The notes beneath the pieces were generated by a model. It ran no database searches. It saw only the letters and a program-made list of their open reading frames with translations, and was not told where the DNA came from. Below, one piece after another: positions 1 to 8,979 of a stretch of 22,015 bases of DNA. Every line of letters starts with the position of its first letter. Within the stretch, counting starts at the first letter, position 1. The DNA is from CAYJAD01 sp964371225 (GTDB lineage Bacteria > Desulfobacterota > Desulfovibrionia > Desulfovibrionales > Desulfovibrionaceae). The position numbers and the translations under genes are program-made. The stretch spans positions 1-22,015 of the forward strand of contig CAYJNA010000034.1 in assembly GCA_964371225.1 (NCBI GenBank). The letters run 5' to 3'.

Positions 1-2358
1 GTCAATGAGCACACTTTGACTTTGCCCTAAATCATCCACCACGCGTACGCGATGTTTGCCAGTTTTGGCAGGCCATAAAAAAGGCGTATTGATGGCGGCG
101 CTTCCCACATATTCTTGATTCACAAACCAAAAAACATTTTTGGCATGGGCTGTGCTAACAGCTGTAAAGGCTATAGTGTCTTGTCCGCGTCCTGTGAGGT
201 GATAGGTGACATTTTCTTGCGGGCTTTGAATGCTTATATTATTTTGTACCCATGTGCTATCTGTGCCATAGGTATTTTCAAGGCAAGGCTCAGCAAAAGC
301 CGGCGGTAAGGGCTTATGCAAATTGGCTTCAGCAAAGAGTTTGTAAAGCTCAGAAGGCCAAAACTCCCATATCATTTCTTTAGCATGTGGGGCAGGGCCG
401 CAAAGGCGCAAATTGCTTTGCGGATCCACCCAAATTTTTCTATACACACCGGAATTTTGAATGGGAGAACGCCCAGGAATGAACCACGCAAGGGTTTTTT
501 CTTTACACAATTCTGTTTGCACATCACCGGTATCGCGGCACACTTGGAGCTGAATAAGGTTATGGTCTTTATGACTGTGGGCTATATGGTCTTTAAGCTT
601 TTTCTTATGAGTAAGAATGGTGGCCAAATGCGTAAAAAGCGGTGTGGCTATACGATTGCCTACCAAAAGAGGATTAGAGCTATTGTCAAAATTCCCCACC
701 CATACAGCCAGCACATAAGGCCCCACTATGCCCACTGTCCAAGCATCTCTAAAACCATTGGAAGTGCCTGTTTTGTAATACAGGGCTAAGTCTTTAGAAC
801 TTTTTGCAGGGCTTTTTTTGCTGTGTTGTATCATATACAAAGTGGCCAAGGCTGCTTCGGGCGAAAGGAAAGACTGCGCTTGGGTATTATTACTTTCTTG
901 CGTAAAGCGCAGAGGTTGCCATACACCTTTATTGGCAAGCATGGCGTATAAGCTTACGAGATCACGCATGCGCACTTCTGCCCCTCCTAGCACAAGGCTT
1001 AAACCATAATGGTCAGCATCCTTTGGAAGCCCCACTTGAGCTCTTTGTAAAATATCAAAGAGTGTAGGATCTAAGCGCGCCGCAAGGCTAATGGCGGGCA
1101 CGTTGCGGCTTAAACGTAAAGCCTCGTGTGCTGCAAGGGGGCCTTGGAATTGCTTGTCAAAATTTTCCGGATTGTATGTTGCAAAGCTTTTGGGCGCGTC
1201 CATGAGCATACTTTGGCTATGAATGAGTCCTTGATCCATGGCAAGGGCATAGATGAAAGGCTTTAGGGTGGAGCCGGGGGAGCGTCGCGCCCTTGTGCCA
1301 TCCACTTGCCCGTGAATATTTTTATTGTAAAAGTCTGCCGAGCCCACGAGAGCGTGTACTTCCATGCTGGGCCAGTGGAGGAGCATGGCAGCAGCATTTT
1401 TAATATTGTAAATTTTATTAAACTTAATGAATTGTGTAATGGTGTTTTCTAAAATTTCTTGGCTTTCTTTGTCAAAGGTAGTGTTAACTTCTAAGGGCAG
1501 TTGGGGGTTGTTCTTGCGAGCATAGATATATTCAATACTCACATGCGGTGCCATGAAGGGCATTTCATGCGGCATATACACACGTAATGGAGGTGCTTTT
1601 TCAGAAACTTTATCTTCTGGGTAAACAGTATTCCATGTGGCATGTAGGGCATTTCTGGCTTTTTCTAAAGAAGGGTGTAGCAAAAGCCTTCCTTTGTCAT
1701 TGGCTTTAAAGGCGCGCTTACGTGGATTTTGCGGCACAAGGCACAGTGCTAGAGCTTGAGCATGGGTAAGACTTTCCACCGATTGATGGTAAAATACCTG
1801 CGCTGCGGCGCCAATACCTTCTATATTACCACCATAAGGCGCTAAGCAAAAATAGGCTTCCAAAACATCATCATGACCATAATGCCAGATGAGCTGTAAG
1901 GCACGAAGCATTTGTGTGAGTTTGCCACTGATACTGCGCGTAACAAGCTTATAGCGTAAACGCGCCACCTGCATGGCAATGGTGGAGGCGCCCATACGTC
2001 TTTCTCCTGTAAAGGTGCTTATGGCAGCACGCAAAATGGAGAAAGGATTTACGCCGGGGTGGGAAAAAAAGTATTGATCTTCATAAAGAAGTACGGCTTT
2101 TTGCACATGGTCAGGAACTTGTTCAAGTTTGACATGTTGGCGGAATTTATCATCACGGGTGAGCCCCATGCGCATGAGCTCACCTTCTTTATCCAAAATC
2201 ATGGACGAGAAGGTGAGCCCTTGCCATAAAGGCGGCGGGGCTACGCAAACCACATAAAGAGCTAGCGAAGCCATGGCCACCAAGCAGAGAAGCAAGCCAC
2301 CAAGTAACCATGCATAAAGCTTGGTGGCTCGCAAAACTGAGAATGAAGAAAGGAGCAT
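1..2358 (-). CDS. pbpC: Penicillin-binding protein 1C, bifunctional glycosyltransferase/transpeptidase (3' end beyond window)
   Basis: Inner-membrane enzyme that polymerises lipid II glycan strands and cross-links their peptides. I translated 786 codons from the ATG at 2358 to base 1 with no stop. Residues about 14-38 form one membrane anchor. The GT51 domain shows YEDQYFFSHPG (catalytic Glu93) and MGASTIAMQ (122-130). The transpeptidase domain shows SPGSTLKPF (Ser363, Lys366 of SxxK), SRN (417-419) and KTGTS (529-533). Residues from about 707 resemble the beta-sandwich domain found at the C-terminus of PBP1C proteins, ending near VRVVDDLGQSQSVLID. E. coli PbpC is about 770 residues, so only a few residues should be missing at the left edge. 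AGGA (2364-2367) lies 5 bases before the ATG. The gene follows the A2M stop by 19 bases, so the two are very likely co-transcribed. All catalytic motifs are intact. Family assignment is firm; the exact end is unseen. Confidence 0.96.
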   Translation of the reverse strand, partial: MLLSSFSVLRATKLYAWLLGGLLLCLVAMASLALYVVCVAPPPLWQGLTFSSMILDKEGELMRMGLTRDDKFRQHVKLEQVPDHVQKAVLLYEDQYFFSHPGVNPFSILRAAISTFTGERRMGASTIAMQVARLRYKLVTRSISGKLTQMLRALQLIWHYGHDDVLEAYFCLAPYGGNIEGIGAAAQVFYHQSVESLTHAQALALCLVPQNPRKRAFKANDKGRLLLHPSLEKARNALHATWNTVYPEDKVSEKAPPLRVYMPHEMPFMAPHVSIEYIYARKNNPQLPLEVNTTFDKESQEILENTITQFIKFNKIYNIKNAAAMLLHWPSMEVHALVGSADFYNKNIHGQVDGTRARRSPGSTLKPFIYALAMDQGLIHSQSMLMDAPKSFATYNPENFDKQFQGPLAAHEALRLSRNVPAISLAARLDPTLFDILQRAQVGLPKDADHYGLSLVLGGAEVRMRDLVSLYAMLANKGVWQPLRFTQESNNTQAQSFLSPEAALATLYMIQHSKKSPAKSSKDLALYYKTGTSNGFRDAWTVGIVGPYVLAVWVGNFDNSSNPLLVGNRIATPLFTHLATILTHKKKLKDHIAHSHKDHNLIQLQVCRDTGDVQTELCKEKTLAWFIPGRSPIQNSGVYRKIWVDPQSNLRLCGPAPHAKEMIWEFWPSELYKLFAEANLHKPLPPAFAEPCLENTYGTDSTWVQNNISIQSPQENVTYHLTGRGQDTIAFTAVSTAHAKNVFWFVNQEYVGSAAINTPFLWPAKTGKHRVRVVDDLGQSQSVLID

Positions 2359-2363
2359 GGTAT

Positions 2364-2367
2364 TCCT
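2364..2367 (-). promoter_or_regulatory. Ribosome binding site of pbpC
   Basis: AAAGGA ends in AGGA 5 bases before the pbpC ATG (2358-2356) and lies in the 19-base gap after the A2M stop. It supports this pbpC start and translation from a shared mRNA. Confidence 0.7.
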
Positions 2368-2377
2368 TTGTATTGTT

Positions 2378-5300
2378 TTAGTACGCCACTACAGTCACAT
2401 GACTGCTAGCTGTATGCGCCTGTAAGCTTCTATCAAATATGCCTTCTGCATGGGAAGCAGGTAGGGTAAATTGGCCTTTATGTGTGGCCAATATATGATA
2501 GGTAACTGTATAAGAGTCATTGTTGGTTGAGAAGAAAGCAACGACTCTGTCTTCCTCTCTGTTTAAGACATCACTTTCATTGGCTCTGGTATCATCAGGG
2601 TGTTCAAGTACAAGCTCAAAGCCACCGGGTAACAAATCTACCATGGCCACATAGATTTCATCATCACTAAGAACGGTGGTGGTGACGTCTACACGTAATA
2701 CATCCCCTTGAACCACAGTGCCTGTGAACTCGTCGCCATTGGCAAAGCTAATAGTTTTTTCTACTTTTAAGTTTTGTGACAAACTTTCTTTGGGTAAAGT
2801 GCTGTCATAGCCATAATTTTCAATTTGTGCAAAAGCTTGGGTGTTTTGCGGTAAACTAATTTCAAAGTTTGTACACATGGGCGCTTCCAATAAGGAAATG
2901 CCGGAAAGAATGTGCGGTACTGGTGCTGTGGCAGGTGTATGATTTGCTTCATAGCCACGGCAATGCATTTGTATGCTGGGAGCATCTTGGGCATTGTTGG
3001 GGGTAGCATGAATGATGCTGGCAAGACCCAAGGCCGCCATGGAAGCACCCAAGGTGGCATGCGGTTTATTAAGCCCTTCTAAGAAAAGGCCTTGCATATG
3101 CGGTACAGCTTCTTGGAATTCTTGCGGGAAATGCTTTGCCAGTACTTGCAAATGCAAACCGTATTGTGCCAAGAGGTCAAACATATAGGAAGGATCTGTC
3201 CATGTTTGTGGTGCTGTTCCACGTACCTTAGCCAAATGTTCTTCCGCCTCAGGTTGCATATACAAGGCTGCATAGGCACCGGCCATGAGGGTATGGAAAA
3301 CATCGCTATCATGGAGGTCATAGTCTTTAATAAAGGACTCGCAAAGCTCCAAGGGCTTACTTACCACATAGCCGGCTCTGGCCAATACCCATGTGGCATA
3401 GGCCATGGCACGTAGTTCATGTACATTGGACGGTCTGGAGTTTATTTCACTTTCCAAGGTGGTGAAGATGGCAGGTACAAGCCCTGGAGGCACAGGAAGC
3501 TGTGCATCACGTAAGGCAAGAATGTAATCTGCAGCATAAGCCGTGAGGAAAAGATCAAAGTCGGAGGCATCTGTCCAAAGGCTTACACCCCAGTAACTAT
3601 TAAAGGAAGATAACAGGGCGTTATACGCATCTTTTAACGTTTTTTGCTTTTTCTCTGTGCTGGGTAATAAACGGTTTTTTTCCAGCAAGGTGGCCAAAGG
3701 CGTGCCGTGCATGCTTACCAAGGGGAAAGCCTTACTTAGTGTTTGTTCCACACAATCGTAAGGGTAATTTTCTAAATAATTTAAGCTACTGCGCAAAAGA
3801 GGTAAAGGCGTAGCCGATACTGTAAGAGATGTTTGTGCATCATAAGGTAGTAAGGAACGCTGGGACTGAAGCACAGCAGGTTGCTTTAATAACATGGTTT
3901 GCTGACTGTAGCGTGGTAAAACTGCAGGGCGCACACTGAAGGACGTGGTGCGTTCTGTCTTTTTTCCATCGCTTGTGCTTGTGGTAAAGCGCAGTACAGC
4001 ATTACCCGGTACTTGCCCCACAACAACTCTAAAGGGCAGGAATTTTTCATCCTTGGGGCCTAATTTAATGCTTTGTGGTAAAGCAGCAAAGCGTATGTCT
4101 TGTGTAGTACTTTGGCTGTCAAGCTCCATGGCCACTTCTAAGGTTACGGCTTCGTCGGTGGTATTCATGATGCCAAGGCCGGCTTCAAAAGAGTCACCAA
4201 GGGCTGCCATGGTGGGTAGTTGTGGCGTCAGTACTTGTTCACCTTGAATAATAACACCAGCTTCGGCACTGCCTACGGCCTCAGCATTATGCAATATGGC
4301 CATAAGACGTACTTTACCATTATAATAACTAGGAATAGGTAATTCACCCTCTAAGCCGGCTGCAGGCACGTCAATGACGCCGCTCCACCAAACCACAGGG
4401 GGCTCTAAGGTACGCTTAAAGGGATTTTGGAAGGTGCCCAATAAACCTGCAAACATATCGTTTTCTCCGCCGTCACCACCAAAGGCAGAAAGGCGGCGCA
4501 TGATGTGCTCATGTTCAGGCATAATGCGGTCAAAGAGCTGTGCTGTGCTCACTTCAAGAGCGCGATCTAACAAGAGATATTGTAAGGGGTCAGGTGTTTT
4601 GAATTTGGATAATTGTAAAATACCTTCATCCACAGCAAAAAGTATGGCCTTGGTGGCTTTGCCATGGTTGTTTTCAATGCGCCATTTCAAAGGTGTGCCT
4701 GGCAAAGATTTCTCTGCGGCGATGAGGTTAATGTCCACAGTGCGCTGGGCAGTGTTCACATTGATGGGAACCATGGCTACGCTTTGCGGTTGCAAGAAGA
4801 TATGCTCCGATTGAGGTGCGCGTGCCATGAGTACTTGCACATAGCCGCGACCGGTGAAGCTTTTAGGAATGGCAAAGTCTTGTAAATTACTGCCAGTATG
4901 TAATTTTACCCATTTGTGCGCTACAACGCTATCTCTTTCAAGAGTGATAAGCGCCACACCGTCATAAGGGGTGTTAATCATGAGTTTAGCAGTGTCTCCG
5001 CCATTGTACTCTTTTTTATCTGCTTTGACCAAGAGCTTTGCTTCGGGAAGATTACTGGCGCGTTCCAATGCAGGGCGTAAATCGTCATTGCCTACCACAC
5101 TAAAAGTAATGTTAGCAAGGACGGTGCCTTCTGCTAAAGGTGTGCCCACACTGGGGTTTTGCCCTGTGGCTTTGCCCACTTTAACGGTGAGTAAATATTC
5201 CCCCACTTCTTGGGTGGGGATATTCCATTGTAAGTGACCTTTGTCGTTCAATTTTTGCTCATTTTGAGTAAAAACGGTGTCTAAAGGTGTTTGTGTGTAC

Positions 5301-8227
5301 GTATATTCGCCATCGCTATCAGTCACAAGAGAGGTGACCATTTGTCTGCGCGCAATGACAAAGGTAAGGTTTGCCGGATTAATGGGCTTAAGCTTTGAGT
5401 CCACCATTTGGAAATCAAGCTGTGAGGCGCTATCTTTAATAATAAAGTTTTTATTATCTAACCCTTGTCCTGTTTTATAACCTAACATGTAGGGCAAGGG
5501 AGAGAGTAAGAAGCTGTCGTACTGAGACACAGAACGACCGCCGCCGGGCTCATAGCCTTCGGTGGTAAGTAAGCATTGTAAGGTGCCAAAGCGCCATTGG
5601 CTAAAATCTAAGGGAAGTGTGGCTTGCCCTTGGGCATTGGTGATGGCTTCTGCTAAGGTGCGTTCAATGGAATCACTGCTATCGGTAAAGAAGGGCGAAA
5701 CGTCTTGGAAGGTAAAGGCTTCATAGCCTGGGAAAGACAAACGTGCTCTGCTTAAACGCATATTTGTTTCAACACGGCGTCCTGTAGCCACTTGACCAAA
5801 GAGGGTGCTTAAATGCACACGTAAAGAGGAACCTTTTTCTTGTGGTGAGGTTACAAGCCAGCCCTTTGTGAAACGGGAGGGGGTGCTGTCTGTGCCATCG
5901 GTATTTAAAATTTCCGTTTTAATGCGTAGGGTGTCTGGTAAGAAAGTGGCAACGCGCACTTCCTTAAAGCCAAGAACCAATCCTATACCGTCGTCATCGC
6001 CGGCATCAGCAGGTGTTGAGATGGTAAGTTTATAATTTCCTGTCATGGCGCTTTCAGGAATGGGCCATGAAATGCTGTGTATGCTGTCTCCAGCTGTGAA
6101 GGATTGTTGTAAGACGGTGCGTCCGGATTCATCATCCAGCGTGGCCACCAAGGGCATGGTGCTAGGAAGCAAAGACCAATTATTGGCACGTAGGAGCACG
6201 CCAAAGTGCATATCTTCCCCCGGTCTGAAAAGACCGCGCTCAGAAAACACGAAAGCGTTAAGGCTATTGGTACTGCTTTGTGAGCCTTCCATATCCGCAA
6301 AACGAGACGTATTTACACGACGTTCGTAGTCTGTCAAAGACATCCAAATCATGTCTTCATCGCCCCAAGATGAGTGGCGAGCCACCACAGCCACGGGTCT
6401 TTTTTCGTTTTTAAGATGTGCTAAGCTGGGGAAAGTTGCCTTACCTTCACTATTGGTGGAAGATTCGGCCACGGGTAAACCATTGTTGCCAAGCACTTGA
6501 ACGCGTACACCACTGAGAGCCTTGGCATCGTTTAAGGTGCTTATATAGGCATGCATGCTGTCATCAGCTTGATTTTTTACCACAAGCCCCATGTTAGAAT
6601 ACATAAGTATGCGTTTAGCTATGGCAACGGGTCTGCCATCTTGTATACCTTCAAGAACTAAGTATACAACGCCGGGTTTTGCTTCTTTTTTACTGGTGCC
6701 AAAAATATCCTTAGCTTTTAAAATACTATAGGTGGGCTTATGCGTGAAACCATCATTTTTGGCGTCAGCAGTGGCATTGCTGATATGAAACTCCCCATGT
6801 ACGGCTGTGGTATGGGTATTAAGTATTTTCGAGGGGAGGCTATCGTCTAAAGAGTCAATGAAGGGTAGGGCTAAAGAACTGTCTAAAAAGCGGTACGCAG
6901 ACCAACGAATGCTGTCCACATGTTCACTCATAAGAGCAATATCGCTTTGTTGTAACAGCACGTTACCGGCTTGTAAAAGCTCAAGACGTGGTTCACCGGT
7001 GGAAACATACTCTACACCTTCAGCCTTACGCTCAAGGGGGGTGTGTATGCCTTGGGCATTGGTGGGGCCAAAGCCAGCAGCCACACTCCATAAGATGTAG
7101 TGGCCTGGAGTGGCATTGATACGATAACGTAAAAAGTCTGCTCTTTCATCGGGCAAACTAGCCATTTGCACCAAAACAGGACGCGCTTTTTTGAGATTTT
7201 CGGGACTAATATTGCCTTGAGTCCAATTGCTGTCGATAATATTTTCTTCAGAGCGTTGTAGAGGAAGCTCTACCACTGTGAGGGCTTTGAGGAATTCTTC
7301 AGGGTTTACACGCTGAGAAAAGCGGAAAACTATATGCTGTTCCATTTGTAAGGCTTTATTTTGTACCGTCTCCATTTCTACTTCTTTTAAAGTAAAGATG
7401 CTGTCTGTTCCCGGTACAACGAGTTGCTGCACTGCGTCTCTGTCTGGGAAATGCCATGCATCATCTTCTTCCCAGAGGGGGCGTATACTAGGGAGAATAA
7501 GTGTGGCTGTGGTTCTTCCCTTGGGCATGTTCAAAATACGTGCAGTCACCACAGCGCGTGTATTATCATTGAGCCAAATCCATTTTCCCTTAGACAAGGT
7601 AAGACCAGAGTCACTATATGCTGTGGGGTTGGCAGAATTTTCTAATTGAGCACGTGTTGCCGCACTTAAGCTTTCAGTAAAGCGCATGGAAAAAGAAACG
7701 GCATGCTCTGCCTTAGGGGATGGGTCAATCCACATGTCAGGAGAGAACATTTGTGCGCTACGTGGAATACTTTGAAAACTTAAAGCCTTGGCACTTAATT
7801 CTACACGCGATGGAAGGGGAAGGCGTGAGATGTCAATATTGTATGTGGTGTCACTTTTCCATGATTCCGAAGGCTGAAAGCGCAAAGAATCTTCATCATA
7901 CCAAGACCATCTCCCCTCAGGCCAGTTTGGAGCCACTATAGAGGAATCAGAAATATATTTATTCGATTCACCAAGAGTAACTTCGCACTCTTTCTTCCAT
8001 TTTTTGCCATAAGCTTTACGACAAAGCTCCTCATCAATTTCAAAATTGAGATAAAAAGCACTGTCGCTCCAAAGAGGTCGATTGGTAATGACAGGTTTGA
8101 TGTAGGCTGTTGCTGCCATGGCATAAGGCAGAGCCATAAACAAGGTGTACAGAAAAAGACATAAAGTCACAGTGCCCTTACTTAAAGCGCGGCTTTTATG
8201 CTGTTTAAAAAAGCGTGAATATACCAT
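2378..8227 (-). CDS. Bacterial alpha-2-macroglobulin, thioester-containing (YfhM-like), 1,949 aa
   Basis: Large periplasmic protease trap: proteolysis of a bait segment springs a conformational change and exposes a thioester that captures the protease. A signal peptide is visible: basic start (RFFKQHKSR), hydrophobic core TLCLFLYTLFMALPYAMA, probable signal peptidase I cut after AMA. An MG2-like domain lies near residues 650-760 (GLFRPGEDMHFGV), a bait/BRD-type region near 1065-1250, the A2M core PPVVWWSGVIDVP near 1280, the thioester motif YPYDCVEQ (Cys1492) and a terminal MG10-like segment with VAMVDLLPGGFELV near 1850. E. coli YfhM has about 1,650 residues, so this is a long variant. There is no lipobox cysteine after the signal peptide, unlike the lipoprotein form of E. 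coli. I chose the ATG at 8227, not the one 30 bases upstream (8257), because AGGGGGG sits just before it. It pairs with pbpC downstream, as in many Gram-negatives. Family is certain; the bait-region boundary is approximate. Confidence 0.95.
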   Translation of the reverse strand: MVYSRFFKQHKSRALSKGTVTLCLFLYTLFMALPYAMAATAYIKPVITNRPLWSDSAFYLNFEIDEELCRKAYGKKWKKECEVTLGESNKYISDSSIVAPNWPEGRWSWYDEDSLRFQPSESWKSDTTYNIDISRLPLPSRVELSAKALSFQSIPRSAQMFSPDMWIDPSPKAEHAVSFSMRFTESLSAATRAQLENSANPTAYSDSGLTLSKGKWIWLNDNTRAVVTARILNMPKGRTTATLILPSIRPLWEEDDAWHFPDRDAVQQLVVPGTDSIFTLKEVEMETVQNKALQMEQHIVFRFSQRVNPEEFLKALTVVELPLQRSEENIIDSNWTQGNISPENLKKARPVLVQMASLPDERADFLRYRINATPGHYILWSVAAGFGPTNAQGIHTPLERKAEGVEYVSTGEPRLELLQAGNVLLQQSDIALMSEHVDSIRWSAYRFLDSSLALPFIDSLDDSLPSKILNTHTTAVHGEFHISNATADAKNDGFTHKPTYSILKAKDIFGTSKKEAKPGVVYLVLEGIQDGRPVAIAKRILMYSNMGLVVKNQADDSMHAYISTLNDAKALSGVRVQVLGNNGLPVAESSTNSEGKATFPSLAHLKNEKRPVAVVARHSSWGDEDMIWMSLTDYERRVNTSRFADMEGSQSSTNSLNAFVFSERGLFRPGEDMHFGVLLRANNWSLLPSTMPLVATLDDESGRTVLQQSFTAGDSIHSISWPIPESAMTGNYKLTISTPADAGDDDGIGLVLGFKEVRVATFLPDTLRIKTEILNTDGTDSTPSRFTKGWLVTSPQEKGSSLRVHLSTLFGQVATGRRVETNMRLSRARLSFPGYEAFTFQDVSPFFTDSSDSIERTLAEAITNAQGQATLPLDFSQWRFGTLQCLLTTEGYEPGGGRSVSQYDSFLLSPLPYMLGYKTGQGLDNKNFIIKDSASQLDFQMVDSKLKPINPANLTFVIARRQMVTSLVTDSDGEYTYTQTPLDTVFTQNEQKLNDKGHLQWNIPTQEVGEYLLTVKVGKATGQNPSVGTPLAEGTVLANITFSVVGNDDLRPALERASNLPEAKLLVKADKKEYNGGDTAKLMINTPYDGVALITLERDSVVAHKWVKLHTGSNLQDFAIPKSFTGRGYVQVLMARAPQSEHIFLQPQSVAMVPINVNTAQRTVDINLIAAEKSLPGTPLKWRIENNHGKATKAILFAVDEGILQLSKFKTPDPLQYLLLDRALEVSTAQLFDRIMPEHEHIMRRLSAFGGDGGENDMFAGLLGTFQNPFKRTLEPPVVWWSGVIDVPAAGLEGELPIPSYYNGKVRLMAILHNAEAVGSAEAGVIIQGEQVLTPQLPTMAALGDSFEAGLGIMNTTDEAVTLEVAMELDSQSTTQDIRFAALPQSIKLGPKDEKFLPFRVVVGQVPGNAVLRFTTSTSDGKKTERTTSFSVRPAVLPRYSQQTMLLKQPAVLQSQRSLLPYDAQTSLTVSATPLPLLRSSLNYLENYPYDCVEQTLSKAFPLVSMHGTPLATLLEKNRLLPSTEKKQKTLKDAYNALLSSFNSYWGVSLWTDASDFDLFLTAYAADYILALRDAQLPVPPGLVPAIFTTLESEINSRPSNVHELRAMAYATWVLARAGYVVSKPLELCESFIKDYDLHDSDVFHTLMAGAYAALYMQPEAEEHLAKVRGTAPQTWTDPSYMFDLLAQYGLHLQVLAKHFPQEFQEAVPHMQGLFLEGLNKPHATLGASMAALGLASIIHATPNNAQDAPSIQMHCRGYEANHTPATAPVPHILSGISLLEAPMCTNFEISLPQNTQAFAQIENYGYDSTLPKESLSQNLKVEKTISFANGDEFTGTVVQGDVLRVDVTTTVLSDDEIYVAMVDLLPGGFELVLEHPDDTRANESDVLNREEDRVVAFFSTNNDSYTVTYHILATHKGQFTLPASHAEGIFDRSLQAHTASSHVTVVAY

Positions 8228-8230
8228 GTT

Positions 8231-8237
8231 CCCCCCT
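8231..8237 (-). promoter_or_regulatory. Shine-Dalgarno that decides the A2M start
   Basis: The minus strand reads AGGGGGG, then AAC, then ATG (8227). This purine-rich run just before the second in-frame ATG is much stronger than anything before the first ATG at 8257, and translation from 8227 begins directly with a basic signal-peptide n-region. The short spacing (3 bases to the last G, more if only the 5' part pairs) is acceptable. Confidence 0.65.
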
Positions 8238-8254
8238 AGTACATGCTGGAGTAG

Positions 8255-8270
8255 CATGTAAACAGTGTTT
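8255..8270 (-). repeat. 16-base direct repeat, copy near the A2M start
   Basis: On the plus strand this reads CATGTAAACAGTGTTT. It matches the copy at 8320-8335 in 15 of 16 positions and lies in the 5' leader of A2M, overlapping the rejected upstream ATG. The AAAC...GTTT core has dyad character. With the second copy it forms a candidate operator pair. Confidence 0.5.
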
Positions 8271-8319
8271 CATGTGACCTTGCAATGAGCCTTGTGAAGA
8301 CATTTTTTTTACAGATCAA

Positions 8320-8335
8320 CATGTAAAAAGTGTTT
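8320..8335 (-). repeat. 16-base direct repeat, copy beside the candidate A2M promoter
   Basis: On the plus strand this reads CATGTAAAAAGTGTTT, one mismatch from the copy at 8255. The two are 65 bases apart, about six helical turns, in the same orientation. This copy touches the candidate -10 box at 8335-8340 and extends into the palindrome TAAAAAGTGTTTTTA. A regulator bound here could block or loop the promoter; that role is inference. Confidence 0.5.
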
Positions 8336-8362
8336 TTATATGCCTAAGCATAAACATACAAA
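8335..8362 (-). promoter_or_regulatory. Candidate promoter of the A2M-pbpC operon
   Basis: The minus strand shows TTTGTA, a 16-base spacer and TATAAA. The -10 is good and the -35 is poor. It lies about 110 bases upstream of the A2M ATG in the right orientation. This is the best candidate I see in the leader, but AT-rich DNA gives such matches by chance. Confidence 0.25.
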
Positions 8363-8520
8363 GTGCATCTTTTTGTGTGAAGCAAAATATGTTCCAGAAA
8401 GTAAGCAAAAGCAATAGAATATAGGTAGCATTTTTCACGCTATTTTCTCTGTAAATTATGTATTAAGATAGTTTTCAATGCCGACAAGTACATTTTTGGA
8501 AAATATGTGCAAATCTTGGC

Positions 8521-8553
8521 GCCCAGTTTTTTGGCAGTGCCAAATTTTTGGGT
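8521..8553. repeat. Two-tier inverted repeat
   Basis: Inner arms TTTGGCA and TGCCAAA (8530-8536, 8538-8544) surround a single G. Outer arms CCCA (8522-8525) and TGGG (8549-8552) pair across a symmetric internal loop. On the plus strand the inner hairpin is followed by TTTTT, which is terminator-like, but no plus-strand gene leads into it. Confidence 0.5.
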
Positions 8554-8657
8554 TTTGCTATGGATATATACTAAGAAAAAGTGAATTTATATGTATATAA
8601 GTTTTGCTTATATCCTTTATGGTGCCCAGATTTGAAACATGTGGAGAAAGAATGAAG

Positions 8658-8707
8658 TAAAGAACTTGGCAGTGACTAGAGTAACATGTCAGCGGCCAAG
8701 CTCTTTA
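8658..8707. repeat. Inverted repeat with 12-base arms
   Basis: Arms AAAGAACTTGGC (8659-8670) and GCCAAGCTCTTT (8695-8706) pair at 11 of 12 positions, and a flanking T-A pair adds one more. Inside, TGAC and GTCA can also pair. There is no T-tract, so a simple terminator is unlikely; it could be part of a structured RNA or a palindromic repeat element. Confidence 0.55.
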
Positions 8708-8801
8708 TCAAATTGCTTTGGGAGAGGGCTTTGTTAGTCGACATGGAAAAAGTACATAACTATCAATAAAAAAAGAAGTTATAATTTAAAAAAAGTTTAA
8801 T

Positions 8802-8849
8802 AAATTTTGCCAGAAATAAACGTATGGAATACGTTTTCTGGCAAAATTT
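8802..8849. repeat. Long near-perfect inverted repeat (21 base pairs, one bulge)
   Basis: AAATTTTGCCAGAA (8802-8815) pairs perfectly with TTCTGGCAAAATTT (8836-8849). After an ATA bulge, AACGTAT (8819-8825) pairs with ATACGTT (8829-8835) around a GGA loop. The minus strand continues with ATTAAACTTTTTTT, so it could terminate transcription leaving the PH gene. Equally it could be a short palindromic repeat unit or a remnant of a mobile element. It is the strongest stem in the window. Confidence 0.65.
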
Positions 8850-8890
8850 AGACATATGAAATACTTTTTTCAGATGTTGATTACATAAGA

Positions 8891-8929
8891 CATGCCTTTG
8901 GCATGGCTTACCGCCACGCAAAATAAGCC
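8891..8929. repeat. Two adjoining inverted repeats
   Basis: CATGCC/GGCATG with a TTT loop (8891-8905) is directly joined to GGCTTA/TAAGCC (8905-8910 and 8924-8929) with a 13-base loop. The shared G means the two stems could stack or compete. No protein is encoded here in any convincing way. Confidence 0.45.
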
Positions 8930-8947
8930 GTCACTTGTTTACGGCGT

Positions 8948-8959
8948 CCCCGAAAGGGG
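8948..8959. repeat. CCCC-GAAA-GGGG hairpin
   Basis: A four-pair G:C stem closes a GAAA sequence, a stable GNRA tetraloop if transcribed on the plus strand (TTTC on the minus strand). It sits between the neighbouring inverted repeats and adds to the impression of a structured transcript. It is short enough to be chance. Confidence 0.35.
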
Positions 8960-8979
8960 TAGTTAGAGTGCGCGTGTCT

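Noticed and set aside
316..789. Plus-strand ORF of 157 codons opposite pbpC
   Set aside because: Antisense to the transpeptidase and C-terminal part of pbpC, whose catalytic motifs are intact; no protein family recognised.
8228..8257. Upstream in-frame ATG at 8257 for A2M
   Set aside because: It lacks a good Shine-Dalgarno and overlaps the 16-base repeat; the ATG at 8227 has AGGGGGG just before it and starts a clean signal peptide.
8770..8930. Short minus-strand open frame through the hairpin cluster
   Set aside because: About 50 codons with no proper start or ribosome binding site and a composition shaped by the palindromes (Lys/Phe/Leu-rich); not supported as a gene.
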